A DNA stretch of 64,000 nt from Sediminicola luteus (GTDB lineage: Bacteria; Bacteroidota; Bacteroidia; Flavobacteriales; Flavobacteriaceae), in the NCBI RefSeq assembly GCF_002514735.1, contig NZ_KZ300476.1, positions 725,872-789,871 on the forward strand, read 5' to 3'. Each line of letters begins with the position of its first letter. The stretch's first letter is position 1. A program made the translations under genes and the position numbers. Below the pieces are notes generated by a model. That model made no database searches. It saw only the letters and a list, made by a program, of their open reading frames with translations, and was not told the DNA's origin. This document shows, piece after piece, positions 33,624-42,465 of this stretch.

Positions 33624-36600
33624 GACCGGCCCTTTTTAGTGTTAATTCCGCTTTCCAACTATACAACACTGGAACCACGAACAATGTAATCAATGCGATA
33701 AGCATACCCCCAAAACTGGGGATCGCCATCGGAATCATTATATCACTTCCCCTACCTGTTGATGTCAGGACCGGAAGCAACGCCAATATGGTGGTAGCGG
33801 TGGTCATTAAACAGGGTCGTATCCGTTTTTCCCCTGCTTCTACCACCGACGATCTAATTTCATTTGTACTTTTAGGTTTGTTCCTATCAAAGGTTTGGGT
33901 CAAATAGGTGGCCATAACCACACCATCGTCGGTGGCAATACCGAACAGGGCGATAAACCCAACCCAAACCGCGACACTTAAGTTTATAGGGTGCATCTGG
34001 AACAACTCGCGAAGGTTTTCTCCGAGAAAATCAAAATTCAAGAACCAATGTTGACCATAAAGCCATATCATAATAAAGCCTCCTGCAAAGGCTACGGCAA
34101 TTCCGGTAAACACCATAAACGAGGTTGACACCGAGCGGAACTGAAAGTACAGGATCAAGAATATGAGCAGTAGTGCCAATGGTACAACTACAGAGAGGGT
34201 CTTCTCTGCCCGTAGCTGATTTTCGTAGGTTCCAGTGAATTGAAAATTTATTCCTTTGGGAACTACCAATTCGCCTTTGTCGATTTTCTCTTGAATGAGT
34301 CGTTGGGCATTTTCGACAACATTGACCTCGGCATACCCATCCAATTTGTCGAACAAAACGTAACCAACCAAAAAGGTATCCTCACTTTTAATAACCTGTG
34401 GACCTTGCTCATAACGAATGGTAGCCAATTCACTTAATGGTACAGGATTACCTCCGTCTACAGGCACATAAATCTGCCCAATATCGGTTGGCCCTGCCCT
34501 CAATTCCCTAGGATAACGTACACGTATGCCGTAACGTTCCCGGCCTTCTACGGTTTCTGTTAAGACCATACCCCCAACGGCCACTTGAAGCACATTCTGT
34601 ACATCGTCAATGGCAATACCATAGCGCACGATCTTCTCCCGGTCAATATCGATCAACAGATACGGTTTACCCACGATACGATCGGCAAAAACAGCCTCGA
34701 CCTTTACGCCTTCTACCTGTTTTAAGACAGTCTCCAATCCGATACCAAAGGCTTCGATCTGTTTTAAATCTTGCCCCTTAACCTTTATACCCATGGGTGC
34801 GCGCATTCCCGTTTGCAGCATAACCAAACGGGTCTCTATAGGCTGAAGTTTAGGTGCCGAGGTAACCCCAGGTAGTTTGGTGACCCGAACTATTTCGTTC
34901 CAGATATCATCGGGCGATTTGATTTCTGGCCTCCAATTCCGGTAGAATTCACCATCGTTATCCGGAATAAGTTGTGACCGCTTTACTTCTACGTATCCTT
35001 CCTTTTCAATATCGTTCGTATTCGAAACGAACCTACCATCTTTCAATTCGAACAAGCCCTGCCCGTTCACTTTATAGCGTTGGCGCTCTCCTTGTGCATT
35101 GCGCATGTATTCGGGTTTGTATAGAATAACATTCTCATACATTGATAAGGGTGCCGGATCCAAGGCCGATTCGGTTCTACCTGCTTTGCCCACCACTGTC
35201 TCTATCTCGGGAATACTTGCGACGGCCATATCCAATTGTTGCAGCACCCGCTTGTTCTCCTCAACACCGGAATGTGGCAATGATGTTGGCATCAATAGAA
35301 AGGAGCCTTCATTTAAAGATGGCATAAACTCTTTGCCTGTATTGTTAAGAATGATGAAACCGAGAACCACAATAAGGGTAGGCATGGATAGGAACAACAG
35401 TTTATTAGCAAGGGCCCATTGTAAAATGCGCGTATAGAACTTTCTGAACAAGGTAAATACACCTAAGAGGCCAAAACAGATGAACCCAACAAAAATAAGG
35501 TTCCAAAAAAGGCTTTTGTCCAAACCTAACGGCCTCCAATATTCGGCCAATAGAAATACGATAGCTAGGGTTGAAATCGCGATATTGATTACATTGGTCC
35601 GATTCTCGGTTATTCTCTTTTGAAGTTTTAATACGCCCGTGACCCCAAAGGCAACCGGTACGATCCCTAAACCAAACCCCGAGACCAAGCCAACGATACC
35701 AACTATTACCAGAAGGATATTAGAGCTAAACCTGAGCCCACGCCCAAAATTCTTTTTCTTAAACAGGAAAGCCGCAAAAGGAGGTATTAAAAACAGGGCC
35801 ACCAAAATGGAAGCGACCAAGGCGAATGTCTTTGTAAAGGCCAGTGGTCTGAACAACTTACCTTCGGCCCCAATCATGGTAAATACAGGTATAAAGCTGA
35901 TAATGGTGGTCAGCACAGCGGTAAGAATAGCCCCGGAAACTTCCGTAGTCGCTTTATAGACCACTTGATCGACACTTTGGTTTTCCGGGTTTTCGTCCAA
36001 ATGCCTAATAATGTTCTCGGAGAGAATAACGCCAACATCCACCATGGTTCCTATGGCAATGGCTATTCCGGACAAGGCTACGATATTCGCATCGACCCCA
36101 AAGAGTTTCATGGCTATAAAAACCATTAAAACGGCCACCGGCAGCAAGCCGGAAATAAGTACCGAAGCCCTTAGATTGAAAACCATGACTATGATAACAA
36201 GTATGGTAATCAATATTTCGAGGGTTAGGGCCTCATGCAGTGTTCCCAAGGTTTCCTGAATTAATTCGGTACGATCATAAAACGGGACAACGGTCAATTG
36301 GGAGCGGGTTCCATCTTTCAATGTCTTGGACGGTAAGCCTGCACTTAGTTCCTGGAGTTTTTCCTTAACATTGTTGATTACTTCCATGGGATTTGCCCCG
36401 TATCGGGCCACAACAACACCCCCTACGACCTCGGCGCCCTCTTTATCCAAAACACCCCTACGGGTCGCCGGACCTAGAGACACTTTTCCGATATCCTTTA
36501 TCCGAATTGCCGTAAACTCTTGAGAAGCAACCACGGCATTTTCGATATCGGCTATTGATTTTACATAGCCTAAACCCCGTACCAAGTATTCCGCTTGATT

Positions 36601-37344
36601 GATTTCCAAGGTCTGTGCCCCAACATCTTTATTGCTCTCTTTTACCGCCTTTACAATCTGTTGAAGACCTACATTATACTGGCGCATCAACTCGGGGTCG
36701 ACATCTACTTGGTATTCCTGCACATATCCGCCAATAGAGGCTACTTCAGAAACACCACTGGCAGAAGCCAAGGCATACTTAACATAGTAATCTTGAACAC
36801 TTCTTAGCTCATGTAGGTCCCAACCCCCGGTTAACTCTCCGTTTTCGTCCCTGCCTTCCAAGGTATACCAAAATATCTGCCCCAAACCCGTGGCATCGGG
36901 CCCTAGCGTCGGATTAACTCCTTGGGGCAACAGATTGCTTGGGAGGGAGTTTAACTTTTCAAGTATCCTACTTCTACTCCAATAGAACTCAATATCTTCT
37001 TCAAAAATGATATAGATACTTGAAAAACCGAACATCGAGGAACTTCGAATGGTTTTTACGCCAGGTATCCCTAACAATGAAGTGGTCAACGGATAGGTAA
37101 TCTGGTCTTCGATATCTTGGGGAGAGCGGCCGTTCCATTGGGTAAAGACAATTTGCTGGTTTTCCCCAATATCGGGAATGGCATCTACGGCCACTGGATC
37201 AGGAGGTAAAAATCCAGTATTCCAATTAAATGGTGCATTTATGATACCCCATCCTAAAAAAAGGACAAGTAACAAAATAGCGACCAACTTGTTTTCAATA
37301 AGAAATTTTATGCTTTTGTTCAGCATTATAGACTTTTTAAACAT
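33613..37344 (-). CDS. cusA: CusA/CzcA-family heavy-metal RND efflux pump
   Basis: The inner-membrane proton-driven pump, 1243 residues against about 1047 in E. coli. Family marks: VDAIPDIGENQQIVFTQWNG, GPDATGLGQIFWYTLEG, the charged span DVGVILSENI and FGIATDDGVVMATYL. Two regions are longer than usual: about 532-635, with three extra hydrophobic stretches, and around 730-780 in the periplasmic pore domain. Two ATGs are possible, 37344 (MFKKSI) and 37326 (MLNKSIKF); the second matches the usual family start. Methionine-rich export residues were not mapped. The gene leads the efflux operon after the HYC_CC_PP gene. Confidence 0.95.
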   Translation of the reverse strand: MFKKSIMLNKSIKFLIENKLVAILLLVLFLGWGIINAPFNWNTGFLPPDPVAVDAIPDIGENQQIVFTQWNGRSPQDIEDQITYPLTTSLLGIPGVKTIRSSSMFGFSSIYIIFEEDIEFYWSRSRILEKLNSLPSNLLPQGVNPTLGPDATGLGQIFWYTLEGRDENGELTGGWDLHELRSVQDYYVKYALASASGVSEVASIGGYVQEYQVDVDPELMRQYNVGLQQIVKAVKESNKDVGAQTLEINQAEYLVRGLGYVKSIADIENAVVASQEFTAIRIKDIGKVSLGPATRRGVLDKEGAEVVGGVVVARYGANPMEVINNVKEKLQELSAGLPSKTLKDGTRSQLTVVPFYDRTELIQETLGTLHEALTLEILITILVIIVMVFNLRASVLISGLLPVAVLMVFIAMKLFGVDANIVALSGIAIAIGTMVDVGVILSENIIRHLDENPENQSVDQVVYKATTEVSGAILTAVLTTIISFIPVFTMIGAEGKLFRPLAFTKTFALVASILVALFLIPPFAAFLFKKKNFGRGLRFSSNILLVIVGIVGLVSGFGLGIVPVAFGVTGVLKLQKRITENRTNVINIAISTLAIVFLLAEYWRPLGLDKSLFWNLIFVGFICFGLLGVFTLFRKFYTRILQWALANKLLFLSMPTLIVVLGFIILNNTGKEFMPSLNEGSFLLMPTSLPHSGVEENKRVLQQLDMAVASIPEIETVVGKAGRTESALDPAPLSMYENVILYKPEYMRNAQGERQRYKVNGQGLFELKDGRFVSNTNDIEKEGYVEVKRSQLIPDNDGEFYRNWRPEIKSPDDIWNEIVRVTKLPGVTSAPKLQPIETRLVMLQTGMRAPMGIKVKGQDLKQIEAFGIGLETVLKQVEGVKVEAVFADRIVGKPYLLIDIDREKIVRYGIAIDDVQNVLQVAVGGMVLTETVEGRERYGIRVRYPRELRAGPTDIGQIYVPVDGGNPVPLSELATIRYEQGPQVIKSEDTFLVGYVLFDKLDGYAEVNVVENAQRLIQEKIDKGELVVPKGINFQFTGTYENQLRAEKTLSVVVPLALLLIFLILYFQFRSVSTSFMVFTGIAVAFAGGFIMIWLYGQHWFLNFDFLGENLRELFQMHPINLSVAVWVGFIALFGIATDDGVVMATYLTQTFDRNKPKSTNEIRSSVVEAGEKRIRPCLMTTATTILALLPVLTSTGRGSDIMIPMAIPSFGGMLIALITLFVVPVLYSWKAELTLKRAGHEK

Positions 37345-37432
37345 TAGACTTTCGCATTAAAAAATGCAATACATACTGTAGCAACCCTTTAGGCCAGAGC
37401 CAAAGGGATACATTTGTCCATTGTTTAAAAAA

Positions 37433-37849
37433 TCAAATCAAATAGGTCTCGTCAAGCTTGTAGATATCCTTGACGACCAGTGGGGGTTTATATTCTCTAT
37501 ATGGCGTTTGGTTCGTGACTTCATCAACGAACAACAGCCTATATGAATACACAAATGAGGTAACGAATAGCTGTTGAAAAAAGGTAAACGACGCATTCGA
37601 AACTTTTAGTTCGTCTTGACCATCAATGGCCAACTGTCGATCGCTACAACAATTTTTCTTTTCAACATTGCAGTCGGTATCCGGTGTTGAAACCTGCATA
37701 TCCATACCACAAGACTTAGCCGCTTTAAAAATAGCCGTATCTACCAAAGTATCCCCACAAAAGTGCATCTCCAAGGTAAAAGACATCGTAGAGAACAAGA
37801 CTACAATGGCCATTACAAAAGATGTTATTTTCTGTGGTATTCCCTTCAT
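37433..37849 (-). CDS. HYC_CC_PP family protein
   Basis: A 138-residue protein with an N-terminal membrane/signal segment (IPQKITSFVMAIVVLFSTMS), then the signature MHFCGDTLVD (H-x-C), CGMDM, KKNCCSD (CC) and YKPPLVVKDI (PP). These invariant cysteines and histidine give the family its name and suggest metal or disulfide chemistry outside the cytoplasm. Such genes commonly sit next to copper efflux genes in Bacteroidota, as here. The function is not established. The ATG at 37849 is preferred over the ATG at 37888, because it places the signal segment directly at the N-terminus. Confidence 0.85.
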   Translation of the reverse strand: MKGIPQKITSFVMAIVVLFSTMSFTLEMHFCGDTLVDTAIFKAAKSCGMDMQVSTPDTDCNVEKKNCCSDRQLAIDGQDELKVSNASFTFFQQLFVTSFVYSYRLLFVDEVTNQTPYREYKPPLVVKDIYKLDETYLI

Positions 37850-38458
37850 TACAATTGCAAAACTACAAAAAAACCAAACACAACGCATTCAACACCAGTA
37901 AGTTCAATCAAACCACACCAGTGAAAGCGACGCAAATTTACATGAAGAACCACAATAGTTTGTGCATAATTTTGGTTTATTCTTATATCTATAATTAACC
38001 ATACTTTTTAGTTATTAACCCTTGAAATATATCTTGGCATAAGCCGAAATCATAATAGAAGCTAATGCCTTTCTATGTTTTAATTAATTCATCAGTCGAT
38101 TTCTTGGCCACCTTTCCTGTACCGTAAGCATGAAAGCTCTCCGATTGGTGGGCTTTTTTATTTTAATATAAAATTAGCAGCCGATACTTTAGAATTCATC
38201 TAAATACCCTTATTTTCGCAAACGTTAATTAAGCTTATCGGACAGTCCTTTGACAACACTAAAGTATTCCCAACTCTATAACTTTCCTTACTCTAAGAGC
38301 CCCTTGGAAGTATTTGGTTATGCCTTATTATTAGGAATACAAAAGCAAGTAACCTACTACCCGAACCCCATTTCCCTGCAAGTATCCGGTAATCCTTATC
38401 GTCAAATCGTTAATTCGGCCGCAGACCTTAAACCAGCTGCCACTAAACCGTTTGGCAT
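37850..38458. other. AT-rich intergenic region upstream of the cus operon
   Basis: About 600 bases between divergent genes. On the reverse strand TAAATTTG (37940-37933) matches TAnnTTTG, about 84 bases before the HYC_CC_PP start, a plausible cus operon promoter. On the + strand TAATTTTG (37967-37974) also matches. A + strand terminator-like hairpin lies at 38133-38160 (AAAGCTCTCC/GGTGGGCTTT, one internal mismatch, followed by six T) with no gene before it. It resembles the tRNA-Arg terminators at 29089 and 29418. I see no credible protein. Confidence 0.4.
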
Positions 38459-38779
38459 ATGATTTTTAGAGCGAACAAAGACTTCTTAGGACAAATTTTC
38501 GGGTGCCTGGTCATGCTCTTTATGGCCGCTTCACCCATCCTTGAAAATACCTGGGATAATGAAGACAACCCCTATGAGTTATGTGAACAGAAAGGGAAAA
38601 AAGATAGCTCTGAAAAAGATTCTTCAGAAAAAGAAAAAGATATCAAGGAAACCAAACTGATTCCTTCTACTGACGTAGTTCGATTTCTGGCTATGGATTC
38701 CAAAACCATTCCTTTGGATATGGACACTTACTTTACCGACCATAGTCCGGAAATTCCTATTCCACCCCCTCGGGCCTAA
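38459..38779 (+). CDS. Small secreted or membrane-anchored protein of unknown function
   Basis: A 106-residue protein I do not recognise. A hydrophobic segment (about 8-28, FLGQIFGCLVMLFMAASPIL) acts as a signal or anchor. A highly charged middle contains the direct repeat KDSSEKDSSEKEKD, and an acidic tail ends DHSPEIPIPPPRA, rich in proline. The start ATG at 38459 is used. It precedes the SulP gene on the same strand by about 380 bases, so it is probably a separate transcript. Codon use looks ordinary for the region, which supports a real gene; the evidence is otherwise weak. Confidence 0.55.
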   Translation: MIFRANKDFLGQIFGCLVMLFMAASPILENTWDNEDNPYELCEQKGKKDSSEKDSSEKEKDIKETKLIPSTDVVRFLAMDSKTIPLDMDTYFTDHSPEIPIPPPRA

Positions 38780-39158
38780 AACACCTCTTCTAACACATTC
38801 GAAATCAACACCATAAAAACACCTTTTAGTTATAGAAGGTACAGGCATTTTTTTGTCATATGCCCAGAATTCACCTTCTACAAAATAGAGGACTGCAAAA
38901 CGATTTCGACTGTGCCCTTTGCGTTTTCAAATGGGGTTAAATTATTGGGCCCTGGCCATCAAAAACGACCGTCCGTAGCCCTGACAAATACCCCTGAAGC
39001 CCATACAGCACTCAACTAGTTTACCCTATTGAATAATCTAGGGTTTAAAAGTGTTTATGGGGCCTAGGTAAAACCATGCCTTCGAAAACCAAAACAAAAA
39101 ATCAATAGTAATTCTAAGGTGCCCCTATAAAATGGCACCAGTAAAAGTTATTAACCAT
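38780..39158. other. Intergenic region before the SulP operon
   Basis: About 380 bases. A weak inverted repeat ACCTT/AAGGT occurs near 38821-38841. I recognise no gene, RNA or riboswitch here. The SulP promoter must lie within it but no clear -33/-7 pair stands out. Confidence 0.3.
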
Positions 39159-40757
39159 ATGAATCAAAATAAATCAAATCCATTTAAGCATTTAAAAGAA
39201 GACTTTCCAGCAAGTATTGTTGTATTCTTCGTAGCCTTACCTCTCTGTCTCGGTATTGCATTGGCCAGTGGTGCCCCGCTATTCTCAGGTTTAATTGCCG
39301 GAATCGTCGGTGGTATTTTGGTAGGGTCTTTAAGTGGCTCGCAAATTGGGGTTAGTGGCCCAGCCGCAGGTTTGGCCGCCATTGTATTAACCGCCATCGG
39401 TACCTTGGGTGGCTATGAAAACTTTTTATTGGCCGTGGTTCTAGGAGGGGTCATCCAAATTGTTTTCGGTTTTTTAAAGGCTGGGGTAATCGGATACTAT
39501 TTTCCTTCTTCAGTAATTAAGGGTATGCTAACCGGTATTGGGATTATCATTATCTTAAAACAGATCCCACACTTTTTTGGCTATGACGAAACCCCTGGCG
39601 GCTTTACCTTCTTTGGGATGGACGAAACCGGCAATGTGGCAGAAATTTTTCAGGCCATTAACTTTATTAGTCCAGGTTCGGCCTTGATCGCCATTATAGG
39701 GTTGGCCATTTTGCTACTCTGGGATAAAGTTTTATCTAAAAAAGGTAAGATTTTCCAATTGATCCAAGGGCCATTGGTAGCCGTAGTCGTAGGTATTCTT
39801 TACTTTGCCCTTACCGAAGGTGACGAGGTTTGGGGAATAGCCAGCAAAAACTTGGTGAGTGTACCAATCCCAGAAGATTTCCAAAGCTTTATTGGGCAAT
39901 TCCAATTTCCAAACTTCGCGGGCATTACCCAAGCAGATATCTGGATCACTGCTTTTACCATTGCTTTGGTAGCCAGTTTAGAGACGCTTTTATGTGTTGA
40001 AGCCACAGATAAGCTTGACCCCCGAAAGCGGGTTACCCCAACCAATAGGGAGCTATTGGCCCAAGGAACTGGAAACGTTGTTTCCGGACTTATCGGAGGT
40101 TTGCCCATTACCCAGGTTATCGTACGTAGTTCTGCCAACATACAGTCGGGTGGTAGAACCAAAATGTCGGCCATAATACACGGGTTTCTATTGCTTATCT
40201 CCGTAATATTGATCCCAAAACTTTTGAATAAGATACCATTATCGGTTTTGGCTTCCATTCTTTTGATCGTAGGTTACAAACTGGCGAAACCCGCTTTATT
40301 CAAGACCATGTACCAATTGGGATGGAAACAGTTCGTACCTTTTATCGTAACGGTATTAGGTATCGTTTTCACCGATTTACTTGTAGGTATCGGGCTCGGA
40401 CTTGGGGTAGGTATTATCGTAATACTTTTGAAAAGTTACCAAAACTCGCATTTCCTGCACATGGAAGATAAAAGTAACGGGAAGCATCGTATTAAAATGA
40501 CCTTGGCCGAAGAGGTAACCTTCTTCAACAAAGGGGCCATCTTAAAGGAACTGGATAGCTTACCGCGCGACACCTATTTAGAAATCGATGTTCGTAAGAC
40601 CCGTTTCCTAGATAACGATATTATCGAAATTCTTGAAGATTTCTCCGAAAAGGCCGTAAACAGACATATCGATGTAAAACTGATTTCTGAAAGAGGAGAG
40701 GTAGAAAACCCTGAAAGTTATATCGAGTTCTTTAAATTAAAATCAAAATCGGCTTAA
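39159..40757 (+). CDS. SulP family anion (probable bicarbonate) transporter with STAS domain
   Basis: A 532-residue transporter with about 12 spans: DFPASIVVFFVALPLCLGIALASGAP opens the first span, GSLSGSQIGVSGPAAGLAA is the SulP signature, and ATDKLDPRKRVTPTNRELLAQGTGN the conserved second motif. A cytoplasmic STAS domain ends it (about 440-525: YLEIDVRKTRFLDNDIIEIL). The ATG at 39159 is preferred over the ATG at 39132. Its stop overlaps the next start (TAATG at 40755-40759). Linkage to a carbonic anhydrase two genes downstream points to bicarbonate uptake rather than sulfate. Confidence 0.94.
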   Translation: MNQNKSNPFKHLKEDFPASIVVFFVALPLCLGIALASGAPLFSGLIAGIVGGILVGSLSGSQIGVSGPAAGLAAIVLTAIGTLGGYENFLLAVVLGGVIQIVFGFLKAGVIGYYFPSSVIKGMLTGIGIIIILKQIPHFFGYDETPGGFTFFGMDETGNVAEIFQAINFISPGSALIAIIGLAILLLWDKVLSKKGKIFQLIQGPLVAVVVGILYFALTEGDEVWGIASKNLVSVPIPEDFQSFIGQFQFPNFAGITQADIWITAFTIALVASLETLLCVEATDKLDPRKRVTPTNRELLAQGTGNVVSGLIGGLPITQVIVRSSANIQSGGRTKMSAIIHGFLLLISVILIPKLLNKIPLSVLASILLIVGYKLAKPALFKTMYQLGWKQFVPFIVTVLGIVFTDLLVGIGLGLGVGIIVILLKSYQNSHFLHMEDKSNGKHRIKMTLAEEVTFFNKGAILKELDSLPRDTYLEIDVRKTRFLDNDIIEILEDFSEKAVNRHIDVKLISERGEVENPESYIEFFKLKSKSA

Positions 40758-41611
40758 TGGCTAACCCAGCCTTAATGCCAACATCGCCATTGAGGGCCAA
40801 TTTCCACTATGTGGTTTTAATGGACCTTTCAAAAGCCTCGTATACCGCACTCAAGCAGGCGGTAAACATGGCCAAACGAACCTCTGCCCTTATTGAAATA
40901 CTATATGTGGAGCGGCCCTTAAAGGTGGTGGGTAACGAAAACCAATTGTCTGCGCTACGCGAATTGGAAAGCGAAAGCCAGAACAGTAAACGAAAGCTTC
41001 AAAACCTGATAGAACTGGTAAGGGAAGAAGAACAGATCCAAACCATTTTCACCTATCGCGTAGGCCATCCGTTGACGCAAATCAAAGCCTATTTGAGTGA
41101 GACCAGGCCCCATTTGGTCTTTTATGGTAAAAAGAAAAGCAATATTGGACGCTGGTGGCCAGGAATTTCACAGTACTTATTACAAGCGTATCAAGGCGCT
41201 GTGTTTATCTCTAGGGAAAACGGAAGCAAACATTTAGACCGTAGTTCCAGTATTGGTTCTATAGGGAGCACAACCCGTTCTTGGTCATCGGAAGTCGTAA
41301 AAACCCTTAGCAAGAACCATAGGGGAAACCATGTGGTTTTCAAATTATCGGCTTTAAAAAAGAACCCGGTAAACGAAAACCATAACCGGTTTACTGAAGA
41401 CCCCAAGGCCTTAAATGAGGCGACTACTTTTGAGTTCGAGGGAAAACATCACTTAACCCAAGGCATAAGCCGATATGCAGCCAAATGCAACATTGGTCTC
41501 TTTTGTTGGAAAAGACCCTTAGGTGAACTACGGCAAGACGACAAGAACATTCGTATAGAAAAACTGATAGAAAAATTAGATATGCCCCTTTTGATCACGG
41601 GGCAATCCTAG
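40757..41611 (+). CDS. Universal-stress-like protein, middle gene of the SulP/carbonic anhydrase operon
   Basis: A 284-residue soluble protein. The N-terminal half resembles a universal stress protein fold (YVVLMDLSKASYTALKQAVN, ALIEILYVERPLK, THLVFYGKK-like strand), but the ATP-binding glycine motif is not evident. The C-terminal half (about 185-284) is a second, more divergent unit (HVVFKLSALKKN, GLFCWKRPLGEL, MPLLITGQS). Its start overlaps the SulP stop by one base. It ends 23 bases before the carbonic anhydrase. I infer a regulatory or coupling role; the family is uncertain. Confidence 0.72.
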   Translation: MANPALMPTSPLRANFHYVVLMDLSKASYTALKQAVNMAKRTSALIEILYVERPLKVVGNENQLSALRELESESQNSKRKLQNLIELVREEEQIQTIFTYRVGHPLTQIKAYLSETRPHLVFYGKKKSNIGRWWPGISQYLLQAYQGAVFISRENGSKHLDRSSSIGSIGSTTRSWSSEVVKTLSKNHRGNHVVFKLSALKKNPVNENHNRFTEDPKALNEATTFEFEGKHHLTQGISRYAAKCNIGLFCWKRPLGELRQDDKNIRIEKLIEKLDMPLLITGQS

Positions 41612-41634
41612 AAATTGTTTAAAAAGAATAATTT

Positions 41635-42261
41635 ATGAAAGCACATACATCTGAAACCCAAGGTGCCATGACACCCCAACTCGCTTTGGAAGCATTAAAA
41701 AATGGTAATGAAAGATTCGTTTCCAACCTGCGTGCCAATCGAGACCTGAACGAACAAAGGCAAGATACCAGTACCGGTCAATTTCCGTTTGCCACCGTGT
41801 TAAGCTGTATCGATTCGCGTGTTTCTTCCGAGTTGATCTTTGACCAAGGTATTGGCGATATCTTTAGTGTTAGAATCGCCGGAAACCAAGTAAACGAAGA
41901 TATCTTGGGGAGTATGGAATTTGCCTGTAAATTGGCCGGAACCAAACTGATCTTAGTATTGGGGCATACTAGCTGCGGTGCCATAAAAGGGGCCTGTGAC
42001 CATGCCAGAATGGGGAACTTAACCCACCTGATTGAAAAATTAGAACCTGCTGTAGATTTGGTAAAAAGCCCAGAAGCCGAAGACCAAAGAACCTCTAAAA
42101 ATCTAGAATTCGTAGACGAAGTTGCCGCTAAAAATGTGCAACTGGGTTTAGATCGTATTCGTAAAGAAAGTCCGATCCTAGCACAAATGGAAGCTGACCA
42201 AGATATTTTGATCCTGGGCGGTATGTACGATATTAAATCGGGTTCGGTTACGATCTTATAG
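41635..42261 (+). CDS. Beta-class carbonic anhydrase
   Basis: Interconverts CO2 and bicarbonate. The 208-residue protein has the zinc ligands of the beta class: CIDSR (C58, with D60-R62 dyad) and HTSCGA (H111, C114). VRIAGNQVNEDILGSMEFA is the conserved neighbouring segment. There is no signal peptide, so the enzyme is cytoplasmic. As third gene after the SulP transporter and the Usp-like gene, it probably supplies or consumes the bicarbonate carried by the transporter. A strong terminator follows at 42288. Confidence 0.96.
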   Translation: MKAHTSETQGAMTPQLALEALKNGNERFVSNLRANRDLNEQRQDTSTGQFPFATVLSCIDSRVSSELIFDQGIGDIFSVRIAGNQVNEDILGSMEFACKLAGTKLILVLGHTSCGAIKGACDHARMGNLTHLIEKLEPAVDLVKSPEAEDQRTSKNLEFVDEVAAKNVQLGLDRIRKESPILAQMEADQDILILGGMYDIKSGSVTIL

Positions 42262-42287
42262 TATTCAACTACTGGGGCAACCCAACT

Positions 42288-42330
42288 AAAAGCCATAGGA
42301 CATTGCTATTGATGTACCTATGGCTTTTTT
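42288..42330 (+). terminator. Terminator of the SulP/carbonic anhydrase operon
   Basis: AAAAGCCATAGG (42288-42299) pairs with CCTATGGCTTTT (42317-42328), a 12-base stem with a 17-base loop ending in T residues. It lies 27 bases after the stop. Confidence 0.82.
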
Positions 42331-42465
42331 TATTACGATTCAACGTTCGATTTCAGCTTAGTAGTAATGCAAAACAATTAAAGATTCTATTTCTGGTTTG
42401 GCCAGTTGCCCCATACCCTTTACCATAAGTCGAGTACATGCCTTTAATACGACCGCCTCATAATC

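Noticed and set aside
38250-38462. Open frame of 70 codons before the small acidic protein
   Set aside because: It needs a TTG start, has no hydrophobic or domain pattern, and ends 2 bases inside the next gene's start.
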